Positions 1 through 8,528 are shown, numbered from the stretch's first letter. The stretch: 64,000 bases of DNA from Rubrivivax gelatinosus (GCF_004340905.1 NZ_SLXD01000007.1:62001-126000); one strand, 5' to 3'. Notes: a model not told the origin generated them from the sequence alone. A program made the numbers and translations.

Positions 1-37
1 GCACGTAGGGTGAGTCGAGCATGCCGATGAGCTTCAT
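1..37 (-). CDS. Glutathione S-transferase, N-terminal fragment (cut by window edge)
   Basis: Reading leftwards from an ATG at 37-35 gives MKLIGMLDSPYVR before the sequence ends. This is the usual start of the thioredoxin-like domain of bacterial glutathione S-transferases, with a beta strand followed by a Ser-Pro-Tyr-Val stretch at the glutathione site. A purine-rich AGAGGAC stretch lies just upstream of the ATG on the minus strand. The rest of the gene lies outside the window, so class and substrate cannot be judged. The call rests on thirteen residues only. Confidence 0.6.
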   Translation of the reverse strand, partial: MKLIGMLDSPYV

Positions 38-67
38 CACGGTCCTCTCCGGTTGGGGCCTCCGACT

Positions 68-643
68 CTAAGCGGCCGCTGGCGGGCCCGCCAACCGGGA
101 GCCCGCCAGCCGCGCCAGCATCAGCAGATCGTGCGGCCGGCCGCCCCACCAGGCGACTTCGCGCAGCCGGCCTTCGTGCTCGAAGCCCAGCCGCTGCAGC
201 AGCGCCAGCGAGGCGTGGTTGCGCTCGTGCACCTGGGCCTCGACGCGGTGCAATTGCATCGCCTCGTGGCCCCAGGCGAGCACCGCCTGCAGCGCTTCGT
301 GCATCAGCCCCTGGCCACAGGCCGATTGCGTCAGTTCGTAGCCCAGCGAGCACTTGCGCCAGCCGCGGTTCCAGGCGAAGAGGCCGCAGCTGCCGATCAA
401 TCCCGCCTCGGGCGCGTCGCGCCGCACCAGGCCCCAGCGGGTGCCGGGGTTGGCCAGGCGGCGCCAGCCGGCGAAGGTCTCGACCAGGGCCCGGGCCTGC
501 GCCAGCTCGGTGATCGGGTCGGTGCCGAACCACTTCATGTGCTCGGCGTCGCCGTGGATCGCCAGCAGCGCCGGCGCGTCGTCGGGGCCGATCTCGCGCA
601 GCAGCAGGCGCGGGGTTTCGAGGGTCGGGAACGCAGTCGACAT
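68..643 (-). CDS. GNAT family N-acetyltransferase, RimJ/RimL type
   Basis: This 191-residue protein has the layout of the RimJ/RimL acetyltransferase family. It opens with the TPRLLLREIGPDDA signature of the first strand and helix, continues through a central beta sheet (SLGYELTQSACGQGLMHEAL, around residues 100-120, where acetyl-CoA is normally bound), and ends with the typical NHASLALLQRLGFEHEGRLRE stretch split over residues 143-163. Family members transfer an acetyl group from acetyl-CoA to the N terminus of a protein or to a small amine; the substrate here is unknown. It is transcribed away from the ABC transporter operon and toward the GST gene. Confidence 0.88.
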   Translation of the reverse strand: MSTAFPTLETPRLLLREIGPDDAPALLAIHGDAEHMKWFGTDPITELAQARALVETFAGWRRLANPGTRWGLVRRDAPEAGLIGSCGLFAWNRGWRKCSLGYELTQSACGQGLMHEALQAVLAWGHEAMQLHRVEAQVHERNHASLALLQRLGFEHEGRLREVAWWGGRPHDLLMLARLAGSRLAGPPAAA

Positions 644-714
644 CGGGTGCTGGGTCGTGGCCGGTGGCCGATTCTGGCCTGCGCCGTTCGCGGGCCGCTG
701 GCCCGGCCGCGCCG

Positions 715-756
715 TGTATACATATTCCGAAATGAAATAAAGATGGGCTTGTATAC
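715..756. promoter_or_regulatory. Paired TGTATAC sites in an AT-rich promoter region
   Basis: The 189 bases between the acetyltransferase and the binding-protein gene hold the most AT-rich stretch nearby (about 715-790). TGTATACA, a perfect 8-base palindrome, lies at 715-722 and TGTATAC recurs at 750-756, 35 bases on. Such palindromes are typical operators for GntR-family repressors, and the position upstream of a transporter operon fits. No regulator gene sits next to the site, so the assignment is inferred from the motif alone. Confidence 0.35.
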
Positions 757-832
757 GGGTTTACGATTATTAGAAGCCTCTCGTCTAGACAAGCCGTTGC
801 GGGAGGTGCAACGCATCTGAGGAGAAGAACAC

Positions 833-1645
833 ATGAAATCCGTCCGTCCGCAGGCCCTTGCGCTGGCCGTGCTCGCCCTGGCCGCCAGCGGCGCCTGGGC
901 CGACCGGCTCGCCGACATCCAGAAGGCCGGCGTGCTGCGTGTCGCTGCCTTCGACGCCAACCCGCCCTTCGGTTACGTCGACGCGAAGACGAAGAAGATC
1001 GTCGGCCTGGACGTCGACTACGCCGAGGCCTTCGCCAGGAAGCTCGGCGTCAAGCTGCAGATCGTGCCGACCAACCCGGCCAACCGCGTGCCGCTGCTGG
1101 CCTCCAACAAGGTCGACCTGGTCTTCGCCAACTTCACGATCACCGAGGAGCGTGCCAAGGTCGTCGGCTTCAGCATCCCGTACTTCGCGTCGGGCACGCA
1201 GTTCATCGCGAAGAAGGGCACGCTGAAGTCGCCCGAGCAGCTGAACAGCCTGCGCATCGGCGTCGACAAGGGCACGACCAACGAGATCCAGCTGCGCCAG
1301 AAGTATCCGCAGGCGACGCTGGTGGCCTATGACGACACGCCGTTCGCCTTCACCGCGCTGCGCAACGGCAACGTGCAGGCGATCTCGCAGGACGGCCCCA
1401 AGCTGATCGGCCTGCTGGCCAACGTGCCCGACCGCGACAAGTACGAGATCCCGCCGTTCGCGATCTCGCAGGACTACATCGGCGTCGGCATCCCCAAGGG
1501 CGAGACGGCGCTGACCGAGTTCGTCAACAAGACGCTGCTCGAGCTGGAGGCCGACGGCCGCGCGCGGAAGATCTACGACACCTGGTTCGGCCCGACGAGC
1601 AAGACGCCGCTCGAGCGCATCTTCAAGATCGGCGACAAGACCTGA
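833..1645 (+). CDS. Amino-acid ABC transporter, periplasmic substrate-binding protein
   Basis: The 270-residue product belongs to the family 3 extracellular solute-binding proteins that feed polar-amino-acid importers. Residues 1-23 form a signal peptide ending in Ala-Trp-Ala. The mature part begins with the family's DIQKAGVLRVAAFDANPPFG pattern, followed by VGLDVDYAEAFARKLG, and ends with the expected closing lobe (YDTWFGP near residue 250). A GAGGAGAA ribosome site precedes the ATG. Two permease genes follow on the same strand, so this protein probably delivers an amino acid to them. The exact ligand cannot be read from sequence. Confidence 0.93.
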   Translation: MKSVRPQALALAVLALAASGAWADRLADIQKAGVLRVAAFDANPPFGYVDAKTKKIVGLDVDYAEAFARKLGVKLQIVPTNPANRVPLLASNKVDLVFANFTITEERAKVVGFSIPYFASGTQFIAKKGTLKSPEQLNSLRIGVDKGTTNEIQLRQKYPQATLVAYDDTPFAFTALRNGNVQAISQDGPKLIGLLANVPDRDKYEIPPFAISQDYIGVGIPKGETALTEFVNKTLLELEADGRARKIYDTWFGPTSKTPLERIFKIGDKT

Positions 1646-1715
1646 ACCCGGGCGGCAGCGCCGCCTTGAACCCGCCGGGCCCGCCTTGCCGCGCGCCCGG
1701 CTTTCGCACTTCCGG

Positions 1716-2465
1716 ATGGACTGGTTACCCCCCGCGCTGCGCCAGGATCTGCTGGCGCCCCAATACCTCGGCTGGCTGCTCGACGGCTGGTTGATGACGC
1801 TGTGGACGACGGCAATCGTCGTCGCCGCCGCGACGCTGCTCGGCGCGCTGCTGGCCGCCGCGCGCGAGAGCGGCCGGCCGGCGCTGACGCGCGCCACCGG
1901 CGTCTACCTCTCGCTGTTTCGCAACACGCCGCTGCTGGTGCAGCTCTTCTTCTGGTACTTCGGCCTGCCGGCGCTGCTGCCCGAAGGCCTGCTGCCGTGG
2001 CTGAACACGCCGCACGAGCTCGCCCTGGGCGGCCTCGTGCTGCGCTGGCCCTCGTTCGAGTTCCTGGCCGCGGCGGCCGGGCTGGTGTTCTATTCGGCGG
2101 CCTACGTCGGCGAGGACATCCGCTCGGGCCTGCGCGGCGTGCCGGCCGGCCAGCGCGAAGCCGCGATCGCGCTCGGCCTGACGCCCTGGCAGGCGCTGCG
2201 CCACGTCGTGCTGCCGCAGGCGCTGCGCATCGCGCTGCCGCCGCTGCTGGGCCAGTACATGAACATCCTGAAGAACACCTCGCTGGGCATGGCGATCGGG
2301 CTGCTGGAGCTGTCCTACCGCACCCGCCAGGCCGAGGCCGAGACCTGGAAGACCTTCCAGGTCTACGGCGTCGCGACGCTGCTCTACGTCGTCGCCATCG
2401 TCGCGCTGCAGGTCTTCGGCCAGGTGCTGCAGAGCCGGCGCCAGCGCCGTCTCGCGGGAGGCTGA
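1716..2465 (+). CDS. Amino-acid ABC transporter permease (first of two)
   Basis: This 249-residue membrane protein is a HisM/GlnP-type permease. After a short N terminus it has hydrophobic helices around WLMTLWTTAIVVAAATLLGA, then the ATPase-contact loop of this family, seen as EAAIALGLTPWQALRHVVLP around residues 148-167, and LPPLLGQYMNILKNTSLG before the last helix. I chose the ATG at 1716; an in-frame TTG at 1686 would add ten poorly conserved residues. It ends 4 bases before the second permease, so the two are surely cotranslated. Confidence 0.92.
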   Translation: MDWLPPALRQDLLAPQYLGWLLDGWLMTLWTTAIVVAAATLLGALLAAARESGRPALTRATGVYLSLFRNTPLLVQLFFWYFGLPALLPEGLLPWLNTPHELALGGLVLRWPSFEFLAAAAGLVFYSAAYVGEDIRSGLRGVPAGQREAAIALGLTPWQALRHVVLPQALRIALPPLLGQYMNILKNTSLGMAIGLLELSYRTRQAEAETWKTFQVYGVATLLYVVAIVALQVFGQVLQSRRQRRLAGG

Positions 2466-2469
2466 GGCG

Positions 2470-3180
2470 ATGGACTTCTCGTTCCTGCACGACGACCTGG
2501 GCTACCTGCTGTGGGGCACTTTCCCCGACGGCCCGCCCGGCGGCGCGCTGCTGACGCTGCTGCTGTCGGCCGGCTCGGGCCTCGCCTCGGCGCTGCTGGG
2601 CCTGGGGCTGGGCGTGGCGCTGGTGATGCTCGACGGCGTGGCGCTGGCGCTGCTCAGCGCGGTGCTGGGCCTGCTGCGTGCGATCCCGGTGCTGATGCTG
2701 ATCTTCTGGACCTACTTCCTGCTGCCCATCGTCTTCGGCCTCGACGTGCCCGGCGTGCTGTCGGTGATGGCGGCGCTGTCGCTGGTCGGCGGCGCCTATC
2801 TCGCGCACGCGGTGGCCGCCGGCATCCGCGGCGTCGGCGGCGGGCAGTGGGCGGCGGGCATGGCGCTGGGTTTCACGCGCTGGGGTGCGCTGCGCCACGT
2901 CGTGCTGCCGCAGGCGCTGCGCATGATGCTGCCGTCCTTCGTCAACCAGTGGGTCACGCTGATCAAGGACAGCTCGCTGGCCTACATCGTCGGCGTCGGC
3001 GAGCTGTCCTTCCTGGCGACCCAGGTCAACGCCCGGGTGATGGTGCACCCGACCGAGGTCTTCCTCTTCGTCGGCGCCGTCTACTGGCTGCTGTGCAGCG
3101 CGCTGGACTGGGCGGCAGGTCGTGCGGCGCAGCCGCTCTTGACCTCCGCGAAGCGAGCGGCGCCGGCGGCGGGTGGATGA
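2470..3180 (+). CDS. Amino-acid ABC transporter permease (second of two)
   Basis: A second polar-amino-acid permease of 236 residues, probably the heterodimer partner of the preceding one. It has about five hydrophobic segments and the same cytoplasmic coupling motif (AAGMALGFTRWGALRHVVLP near residues 132-151), followed by PSFVNQWVTLIKDSSLAYIV. The family normally works with a GlnQ-type ATPase, but no ATPase gene follows: the next gene is convergent. The importer must therefore borrow an ATPase from elsewhere, or the operon has lost one. The short spacer to the convergent gene (3181-3264) shows no strong terminator. Confidence 0.92.
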   Translation: MDFSFLHDDLGYLLWGTFPDGPPGGALLTLLLSAGSGLASALLGLGLGVALVMLDGVALALLSAVLGLLRAIPVLMLIFWTYFLLPIVFGLDVPGVLSVMAALSLVGGAYLAHAVAAGIRGVGGGQWAAGMALGFTRWGALRHVVLPQALRMMLPSFVNQWVTLIKDSSLAYIVGVGELSFLATQVNARVMVHPTEVFLFVGAVYWLLCSALDWAAGRAAQPLLTSAKRAAPAAGG

Positions 3181-3264
3181 ATCTCCAGGGCGGGCATGGG
3201 TCGGGCGGCAATTTCAGCGCGCCGGTGCCGCGCTGAAGCCGGACCGTCTGGCGCACGAACGGGT

Positions 3265-3711
3265 TCAGTGAGGGCGGTTCAGGGTGATGCGCACGGTCTG
3301 GGTCGCCAGATGGACTTCGCGCAGGAAGTAGGCCAGCCCGACCAGCAGCGCCAGCGTCGCCGCGGTGAACAGCAGGCCGACGACGCCGCGCAGGCTGATC
3401 TGCAGGTAGACCTCGACGAAGAGCGCGGCGATGACGGTGCAGACCAGCAGCGCGGCCCCGGCGCAGGCGGTGATCGCGGCGCCGGCGTAGCGCCGGCGGC
3501 GTTCCAGCGTCTGCAGTTCCAGTGACAGGTAGGGCTCGGCCACCGGCGGCGGCTGGCCCTCGGTCAGCTTGCGCCCGCGGTCGATGATGCGCGCCAGCCG
3601 CGAAGCCATCACGTTGAGCATGCCGGCGATGCCGGTCAGCAGGAACACCGGCGCCAGCGCGAGCTGGATCGCACGCGGCACGTCGCCGAGGGCCGAGGAG
3701 GGGTCGATCAT
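3265..3711 (-). CDS. DUF2721 family membrane protein
   Basis: The 148-residue product matches the DUF2721 pattern: an N-terminal helix (AIQLALAPVFLLTGIAGMLN), a basic segment MASRLARIIDRGRKL, a charged middle LELQTLERRRRYAGAAI, then two further hydrophobic helices. The function of the family is unknown; it is an inner-membrane protein. The ATG at 3711 was chosen because the family begins just before this helix; a longer frame from 3804 would run through the LexA box and the dnaE2 start. It is divergent from dnaE2 and may share its control region. Confidence 0.85.
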   Translation of the reverse strand: MIDPSSALGDVPRAIQLALAPVFLLTGIAGMLNVMASRLARIIDRGRKLTEGQPPPVAEPYLSLELQTLERRRRYAGAAITACAGAALLVCTVIAALFVEVYLQISLRGVVGLLFTAATLALLVGLAYFLREVHLATQTVRITLNRPH

Positions 3712-3758
3712 GGCGGCGAGTATCGGCGAGCCATGCGACCGGCGGGATGCTTGCAGTG

Positions 3759-3774
3759 CTGTATAAAAGCACAG
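3759..3774 (+). promoter_or_regulatory. LexA box (SOS operator) upstream of dnaE2
   Basis: CTGT, then eight bases ATAAAAGC, then ACAG, which is the exact CTGT-N8-ACAG form of the gamma/betaproteobacterial LexA operator. It ends 22 bases before the dnaE2 start codon and contains a TATAAA that could serve as a -10 element. LexA bound here would block the polymerase gene until DNA damage. It also lies 48 bases upstream of the divergent DUF2721 start and could affect that gene as well. Confidence 0.85.
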
Positions 3775-3796
3775 TCTCTCTCCGCACGGTGCCCGC

Positions 3797-6700
3797 GTGC
3801 CCACCGCCCTCCCGCCCTACGCCGAGCTGCACTGCCGCAGCAACTTCAGCTTCCTCGTCGGGGCCTCGCACCCGGAGGAGCTGGTGGCGCGTGCGCACGC
3901 GCTGGGCTATGCGGCGCTGGCGATCACCGACGAAGGCTCGCTGGCCGGTGTCGTGCGCGCGCACACCGAGGCCCAGCGCCTGGGCCTGAAGCTGATCGTC
4001 GGCGCCGAGATGCGGCTGGCGCCGCCGCCCGGGCAGCCCGACGCCGACGAACCGCGCCTCGTGCTGCTGGCGCAGACGCGCCGCGGTTACGGCAACCTGG
4101 CGCACTGGATCACCGTCGCGCGCCGCCGGGCGGCCAAGGGCGAGTACCTCGCCTGGCGCAGCGACCTCGAAGGCGCCGTGCCGACCGCGCCTTTTCTCGC
4201 CGGGCTGCCCGGCTGCATCGCGCTGCTGCTGCCCGACCCGGCGCAGCCGCTGGAGACGGTGTTCGCGCATGCGTCCTGGCTGAAGGCCTGGTTCGGCCCG
4301 GAGCGCGCCGCCGTCGCGCTGGAACTGCTGCACCACGCCGACGATGCCGATCTCGCCGACACCGTCACGCGTGTCGCGGCGCAGGCCGGGCTGCCGGTGC
4401 TCGCCGCCGGCGGCGTGCTGATGCACGCGCGTTCGCGCAAGGCGCTGCTCGACGTGCTGAGCGCCACCCGGCTGAAGCGCCCGGTGGCCGAATGCGGCTT
4501 CGACCTGGAGCCCAACGCCGAGGCCCATCTGCGCCCGCGCGCGCGGCTGGCGGCGCTGTACCGCCCCGAGTGGCTGGCGGCGACGCTGGCCATCGCCGAG
4601 CGCTGCAGCTTCACGCTCGCCGAGCTGAAGTACGAGTACCCGCGCGAGATCGTGCCCGAGGGCCACACGCCGAGCTCCTGGCTGCGCGAGCTGAGCGAAG
4701 CCGGCGCGCGCCGGCGTTTCCCGGCCGGCGTGCCCGGCGCGGTGCGTGCGCAGATCGAGCACGAGCTGGCGCTGATCGCGCGCCTGGGCTACGAGCCCTA
4801 TTTCCTCACCGTCGCCGACATCGTCCACTGGGCGCGCGACCAAGGCATCCTCTGCCAAGGCCGCGGCAGCGCCGCCAACTCGGCGGTCTGCTACTGCCTG
4901 GAGGTCACCGCGGTCGACCCGTCGAAGTCGACGCTGCTCTTCGAGCGTTTCATCAGCGAGGAGCGCAACGAGCCGCCGGACATCGACATCGACTTCGAGC
5001 ACCAGCGCCGCGAGGAGGTCATCCAGTACGTCTACCGCAAGTACGGCCGCCACCGCGCCGCGCTGACCGCGGTCGTCATCAGCTACCGGCCGCGCTCGGC
5101 GCTGCGCGACGTCGGCCGTGCGCTCGGGCTGGACCTGGACCGCATCGAGTCGGTCGCGCGCGGCCAGCAGTGGTTCGACGGCCGGCGCATCGACCCCGAG
5201 CGCTTGCGCGAGCAGGGCCTGGACCCGGCGGCGCCGCTGTGCCGGCTGTGGGTCGAGCTGACCGAGCAGTTGATCGGTTTCCCGCGCCACCTGAGCCAGC
5301 ATCCCGGCGGCTTCGTCATCGCGCGCGACGAGCTGTCGCAGCTGGTGCCGGTGGAGAACGCGGCGATGGAAGACCGCAGCGTCGTGCAATGGGACAAGGA
5401 CGACCTCGACGCGCTCGGGCTGATGAAGGTCGACCTGCTGGCGCTGGGCATGCTGAGCGCGATCCGGCGCGCGCTGGACTTCGTCGGCGCCAAACGCGGC
5501 GCGCCGCTGGCGCTGCACCAGATCCCGCAGGACGAGAAGACGGTCTACGACATGCTCTCGGCCGGCGACAGCATCGGCGTCTTCCAGGTCGAGAGCCGGG
5601 CGCAGATGAGCATGCTGCCAAGGCTCAAGCCCCAGCGCTTCTACGACCTGGTCATCGAAGTCGCGATCGTGCGCCCGGGGCCGATCCAGGGCGGCATGGT
5701 GCATCCCTACCTGAAGCGGCGTTGCGGCGAGGAGCCGGTCGACTACCCCAGCGCCGAGGTCAAGCAGGCGCTGGAGCGCACGCTGGGCGTGCCGATCTTC
5801 CAGGAGCAGGTGATGCAGCTGGCGATCCTGGCCGCCGACTTCACGCCCGGCGAGGCCGACCGGCTGCGCCGCGCGATGGCGGCCTGGAAGCGCAAGGGCG
5901 GGCTGGGGCCGTTCCACGAGCGCCTGGTCGGGCGCATGGTCGCCAAGGGCTACACGGCCGAGTTCGCCGAACGCATCTTCAAGCAGATCGAAGGCTTCGG
6001 CGAATACGGCTTCCCCGAGAGCCATGCGGCGAGCTTCGCGCTGCTGGTCTACGCCAGCGCCTGGCTCAAGCGCCACCACCCCGACGCCTTTCTCGCCGCG
6101 CTGCTGAACAGCCAGCCGATGGGTTTCTACGCTCCGGCGCAGCTGGTGCGCGACGCACGCGAGCACGGCGTCGTCGTGCGCCCGGTCGACGTGCACGGCA
6201 GCGACTGGGCGACGACGCTGGAAGACGAGGCCGCGGCCGCCGGCGCGCCGCCGGGGCTGCGTGCGGTGCGGCTGGGTTTCAGCCGCGTCACCGGCTTCCC
6301 GCAGGACGCGGCCGAGCGGCTGGTCGCGGCCCGCGCGGCCGACGGCGCCTTCGCCTCGGCCGAAGACCTGGCGCGGCGCGCCCGGCTGGACCGGCGCGAG
6401 CTGGCGCTTCTGGCCGACGCCGGAGCCCTGGCGGCGCTGGCCGGCCACCGTCACCAGGCGGCCTGGGCCGTGGCCGGCATCGACGCGCGCGCCACGCCGC
6501 TGCTGCGCGCCACACGCACCCACGAGGCCGCCCTCGTGCTGCCGGCGCCCAGCGCCGCCGAGTCGGTGCTGGCCGACTACCGCGCCACCGGGCTGAGCCT
6601 GGAGCGCCACCCGCTGGCCTTGCTGCGCGAGCCGCTCGCCGCCTGCCGCGTGCAGCCGGCGGCGGTGCTGCGCGACTACCCCTCGGGCCGGCTGGCGCGC

Positions 6701-6970
6701 GCCAGCGGCCTGGTCACGCATCGCCAGCGGCCGGGCACGGCCAAGGGCGTGGTCTTCGTCACGCTGGAAGACGAGACCGGCAGCGTCAACGTCATCGTCT
6801 GGCCGGCGGTGGCCGAAGCGCAGCGCAAGGCGCTGCTGGGCAGCACGCTGCTGACGGTCTACGGCATCTGGCAGCGTGAAGGCGAGGTGCGCCACCTCGT
6901 CGCGCGCCGGCTCGTCGACCACACCGCGCTGCTGCAGGGCCTGCAGGCGCGCAGCCGCGACTTCCACTGA
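3797..6970 (+). CDS. dnaE2: Error-prone DNA polymerase III alpha subunit (DnaE2/ImuC)
   Basis: The 1057-residue protein is the damage-inducible paralogue of the replicative alpha subunit, which carries out translesion synthesis in the ImuA-ImuB-DnaE2 mutasome. An N-terminal PHP domain begins YAELHCRSNFSFLVGASHP. The palm contains PDIDIDF with the catalytic aspartates near residues 397 and 399. Helix-hairpin-helix and OB-fold regions follow; the OB fold contains VTHRQRPGTAKGVVFVTLED near residue 975. It is shorter than the 1169-residue replicative DnaE elsewhere in this window, as is usual for DnaE2. The GTG start at 3797 lies just downstream of a LexA box. The imuA and imuB genes that commonly precede it are absent. 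Confidence 0.95.
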   Translation: MPTALPPYAELHCRSNFSFLVGASHPEELVARAHALGYAALAITDEGSLAGVVRAHTEAQRLGLKLIVGAEMRLAPPPGQPDADEPRLVLLAQTRRGYGNLAHWITVARRRAAKGEYLAWRSDLEGAVPTAPFLAGLPGCIALLLPDPAQPLETVFAHASWLKAWFGPERAAVALELLHHADDADLADTVTRVAAQAGLPVLAAGGVLMHARSRKALLDVLSATRLKRPVAECGFDLEPNAEAHLRPRARLAALYRPEWLAATLAIAERCSFTLAELKYEYPREIVPEGHTPSSWLRELSEAGARRRFPAGVPGAVRAQIEHELALIARLGYEPYFLTVADIVHWARDQGILCQGRGSAANSAVCYCLEVTAVDPSKSTLLFERFISEERNEPPDIDIDFEHQRREEVIQYVYRKYGRHRAALTAVVISYRPRSALRDVGRALGLDLDRIESVARGQQWFDGRRIDPERLREQGLDPAAPLCRLWVELTEQLIGFPRHLSQHPGGFVIARDELSQLVPVENAAMEDRSVVQWDKDDLDALGLMKVDLLALGMLSAIRRALDFVGAKRGAPLALHQIPQDEKTVYDMLSAGDSIGVFQVESRAQMSMLPRLKPQRFYDLVIEVAIVRPGPIQGGMVHPYLKRRCGEEPVDYPSAEVKQALERTLGVPIFQEQVMQLAILAADFTPGEADRLRRAMAAWKRKGGLGPFHERLVGRMVAKGYTAEFAERIFKQIEGFGEYGFPESHAASFALLVYASAWLKRHHPDAFLAALLNSQPMGFYAPAQLVRDAREHGVVVRPVDVHGSDWATTLEDEAAAAGAPPGLRAVRLGFSRVTGFPQDAAERLVAARAADGAFASAEDLARRARLDRRELALLADAGALAALAGHRHQAAWAVAGIDARATPLLRATRTHEAALVLPAPSAAESVLADYRATGLSLERHPLALLREPLAACRVQPAAVLRDYPSGRLARASGLVTHRQRPGTAKGVVFVTLEDETGSVNVIVWPAVAEAQRKALLGSTLLTVYGIWQREGEVRHLVARRLVDHTALLQGLQARSRDFH

Positions 6971-7025
6971 CGGGTTTGCGGCCGGCGGCCGGCGGGCCCT
7001 GGCACGAACGCGGACAATCGCTCCC

Positions 7026-7727
7026 ATGCATCTCGCGATCGAATCCCTGCCGGCCCAGGGCGCACCCGAACAGCTGTTGCTGCTGCTGCACGGCGTGGGC
7101 GCCGGCGGCGCGTCGATGGCCGCGCTGGCGCAGGCGCTGCGCACCGAGTTCCCGCAGGCCGCGCTGCTGGCGCCCGACGCGCCCGAGCCTTTCGACGGCG
7201 GCGGCGCCGGCCGCCAGTGGTTCTCGGTCGCCGGCATCGACGAGACCAACCGCCCCGAGCGGGTCGCCGAGGCGCTGCCGGCGCTGTGGAGCTGGGTGCG
7301 CGCCGAACAGCGCCGCCTCGGCGTGCCGGCGCCGGCCACCGCGATCGCCGGCTTCTCGCAAGGCGCGATCCTGGCGCTGGAGACGGCCGCGCAGTGCGAC
7401 GGCCTGGCCGGGCGCGTGCTCGCGTTCTCGGGCCGTTTCGCCCGCCTGCCGGCGCGCGCGCCGCGGCTGACGACGCTGCACCTGTTCCACGGCGCCACCG
7501 ACGCGGTCATCGACGCCGCACACGCGCGCCGCGCCTTCGAGACGCTGGCCGGCCTGAACGGCGACGCCACGCTGGACGTCGCCGAAGGCCTGGGCCACGT
7601 GCTGCACCCGGCGCTGGTCGACCGCGCGATCTTCCGCCTGCGCCACCACATCCCGGCGCGCACCTGGGCCGAGGCCCTGGGCTCGGCGCCGCCGGGCGCG
7701 CTGGCCGACGACGAACCGCTGCACTGA
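7026..7727 (+). CDS. Alpha/beta hydrolase, carboxylesterase/phospholipase type (YpfH-like)
   Basis: A 233-residue serine hydrolase of the small carboxylesterase family. LLLLLHGVGAGGASM near the N terminus forms the oxyanion loop, GFSQGAILALE near residue 116 is the nucleophile elbow (Gly-Phe-Ser-Gln-Gly), HGATDAVID near residue 157 supplies the aspartate, and GLGHVLHP supplies the histidine. Family members cleave short acyl esters or lysophospholipids in the cytoplasm; no signal peptide is visible. It lies 55 bases after dnaE2 and 13 bases before yaaA, but I see no functional link to either. Confidence 0.9.
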   Translation: MHLAIESLPAQGAPEQLLLLLHGVGAGGASMAALAQALRTEFPQAALLAPDAPEPFDGGGAGRQWFSVAGIDETNRPERVAEALPALWSWVRAEQRRLGVPAPATAIAGFSQGAILALETAAQCDGLAGRVLAFSGRFARLPARAPRLTTLHLFHGATDAVIDAAHARRAFETLAGLNGDATLDVAEGLGHVLHPALVDRAIFRLRHHIPARTWAEALGSAPPGALADDEPLH

Positions 7728-7740
7728 CCTTTCACCGCCG

Positions 7741-8526
7741 ATGCTCTACCTGCTGTCTCCGGCCAAGCGCCTGGACTACGAGACCCCCGTGCCCGCCGCC
7801 GTCGCCCGCAAGGCGAGCGACCCGCTGTTCGTCGAGCGTGCCGCCGAGCTGATCGAGGTGATGCGCACCAAGACGCCGGCCGAGGTGGCGTCGCTGATGT
7901 CGCTGTCGGACGCGCTGGCCCAGCTCAACGTCGCGCGCTACGGCGCCTGGGAGCCCGAGGCGACGGCGGCCAACAGCAAGCCGGCGGTGCTGGCGTTTGC
8001 CGGCGACGTCTACGAAGGCCTGGACGCCGGCTCGCTGGCCACCGCCGATCTCAGCTGGGCGCAGCAGCACCTGGTCATCCTCTCGGGCCTGTACGGCGTA
8101 CTGCGCCCGCTGGACCGGCTGCAGCCCTACCGGCTGGAGATGGGCACGGCGGTGGCCACGGCGCGCGGCAAGGACCTCTACACCTTCTGGGGCGACGCGC
8201 TGGCCGAACACCTGAACGAGCGCCAGGCCGACGAGGCCGCGCCGGTGCTCGTCAACCTGGCGTCGCAGGAATATTCGCGTGCCGCGCTGCGCCCGGCGCT
8301 GAAGGCGCGCGTCGTCGACTGCGTGTTCGAGGAGTGGAAGCAGGACCGCTGGCGCATCGTCAGCTTCCATGCCAAGCGTGCGCGCGGGCTGATGGCGCGC
8401 TGGGCGATCCAGCAGCGCATCGGCACGCCGTCGCGGCTGAAGGGTTTCGCCGCCGAGGGTTACGCCTTCGACGCCGAGGCGTCGGGGCCGGACCGGCTGG
8501 TGTTCCGCCGCCGGCAGGGCGAGTGA
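7741..8526 (+). CDS. yaaA: Peroxide stress protein YaaA (DUF328)
   Basis: The 261-residue product has the full YaaA signature: MLYLLSPAKRLDYETPVP at the N terminus, SLMSLSDALAQLN around residues 56-68, and VILSGLYGVLRPLDRLQPYR near residues 114-133, followed by LVNLASQEYSRA. In Escherichia coli YaaA limits free iron and so reduces Fenton damage during peroxide stress. It is known to have a DNA-binding fold, but its exact reaction is unsettled. Length and motifs are normal, so it should be functional. It is followed 2 bases later by the lipoprotein gene, which suggests cotranscription. Confidence 0.95.
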   Translation: MLYLLSPAKRLDYETPVPAAVARKASDPLFVERAAELIEVMRTKTPAEVASLMSLSDALAQLNVARYGAWEPEATAANSKPAVLAFAGDVYEGLDAGSLATADLSWAQQHLVILSGLYGVLRPLDRLQPYRLEMGTAVATARGKDLYTFWGDALAEHLNERQADEAAPVLVNLASQEYSRAALRPALKARVVDCVFEEWKQDRWRIVSFHAKRARGLMARWAIQQRIGTPSRLKGFAAEGYAFDAEASGPDRLVFRRRQGE

Positions 8527-8528
8527 GC

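Noticed and set aside
3026..7735. Very long minus-strand open frame (over 1500 codons) antisense to dnaE2
   Set aside because: In such G+C-rich DNA long antisense frames arise because stop codons are rare. The translation is Arg/Ala/Gln-rich with no domain, and the plus strand has clear polymerase motifs.
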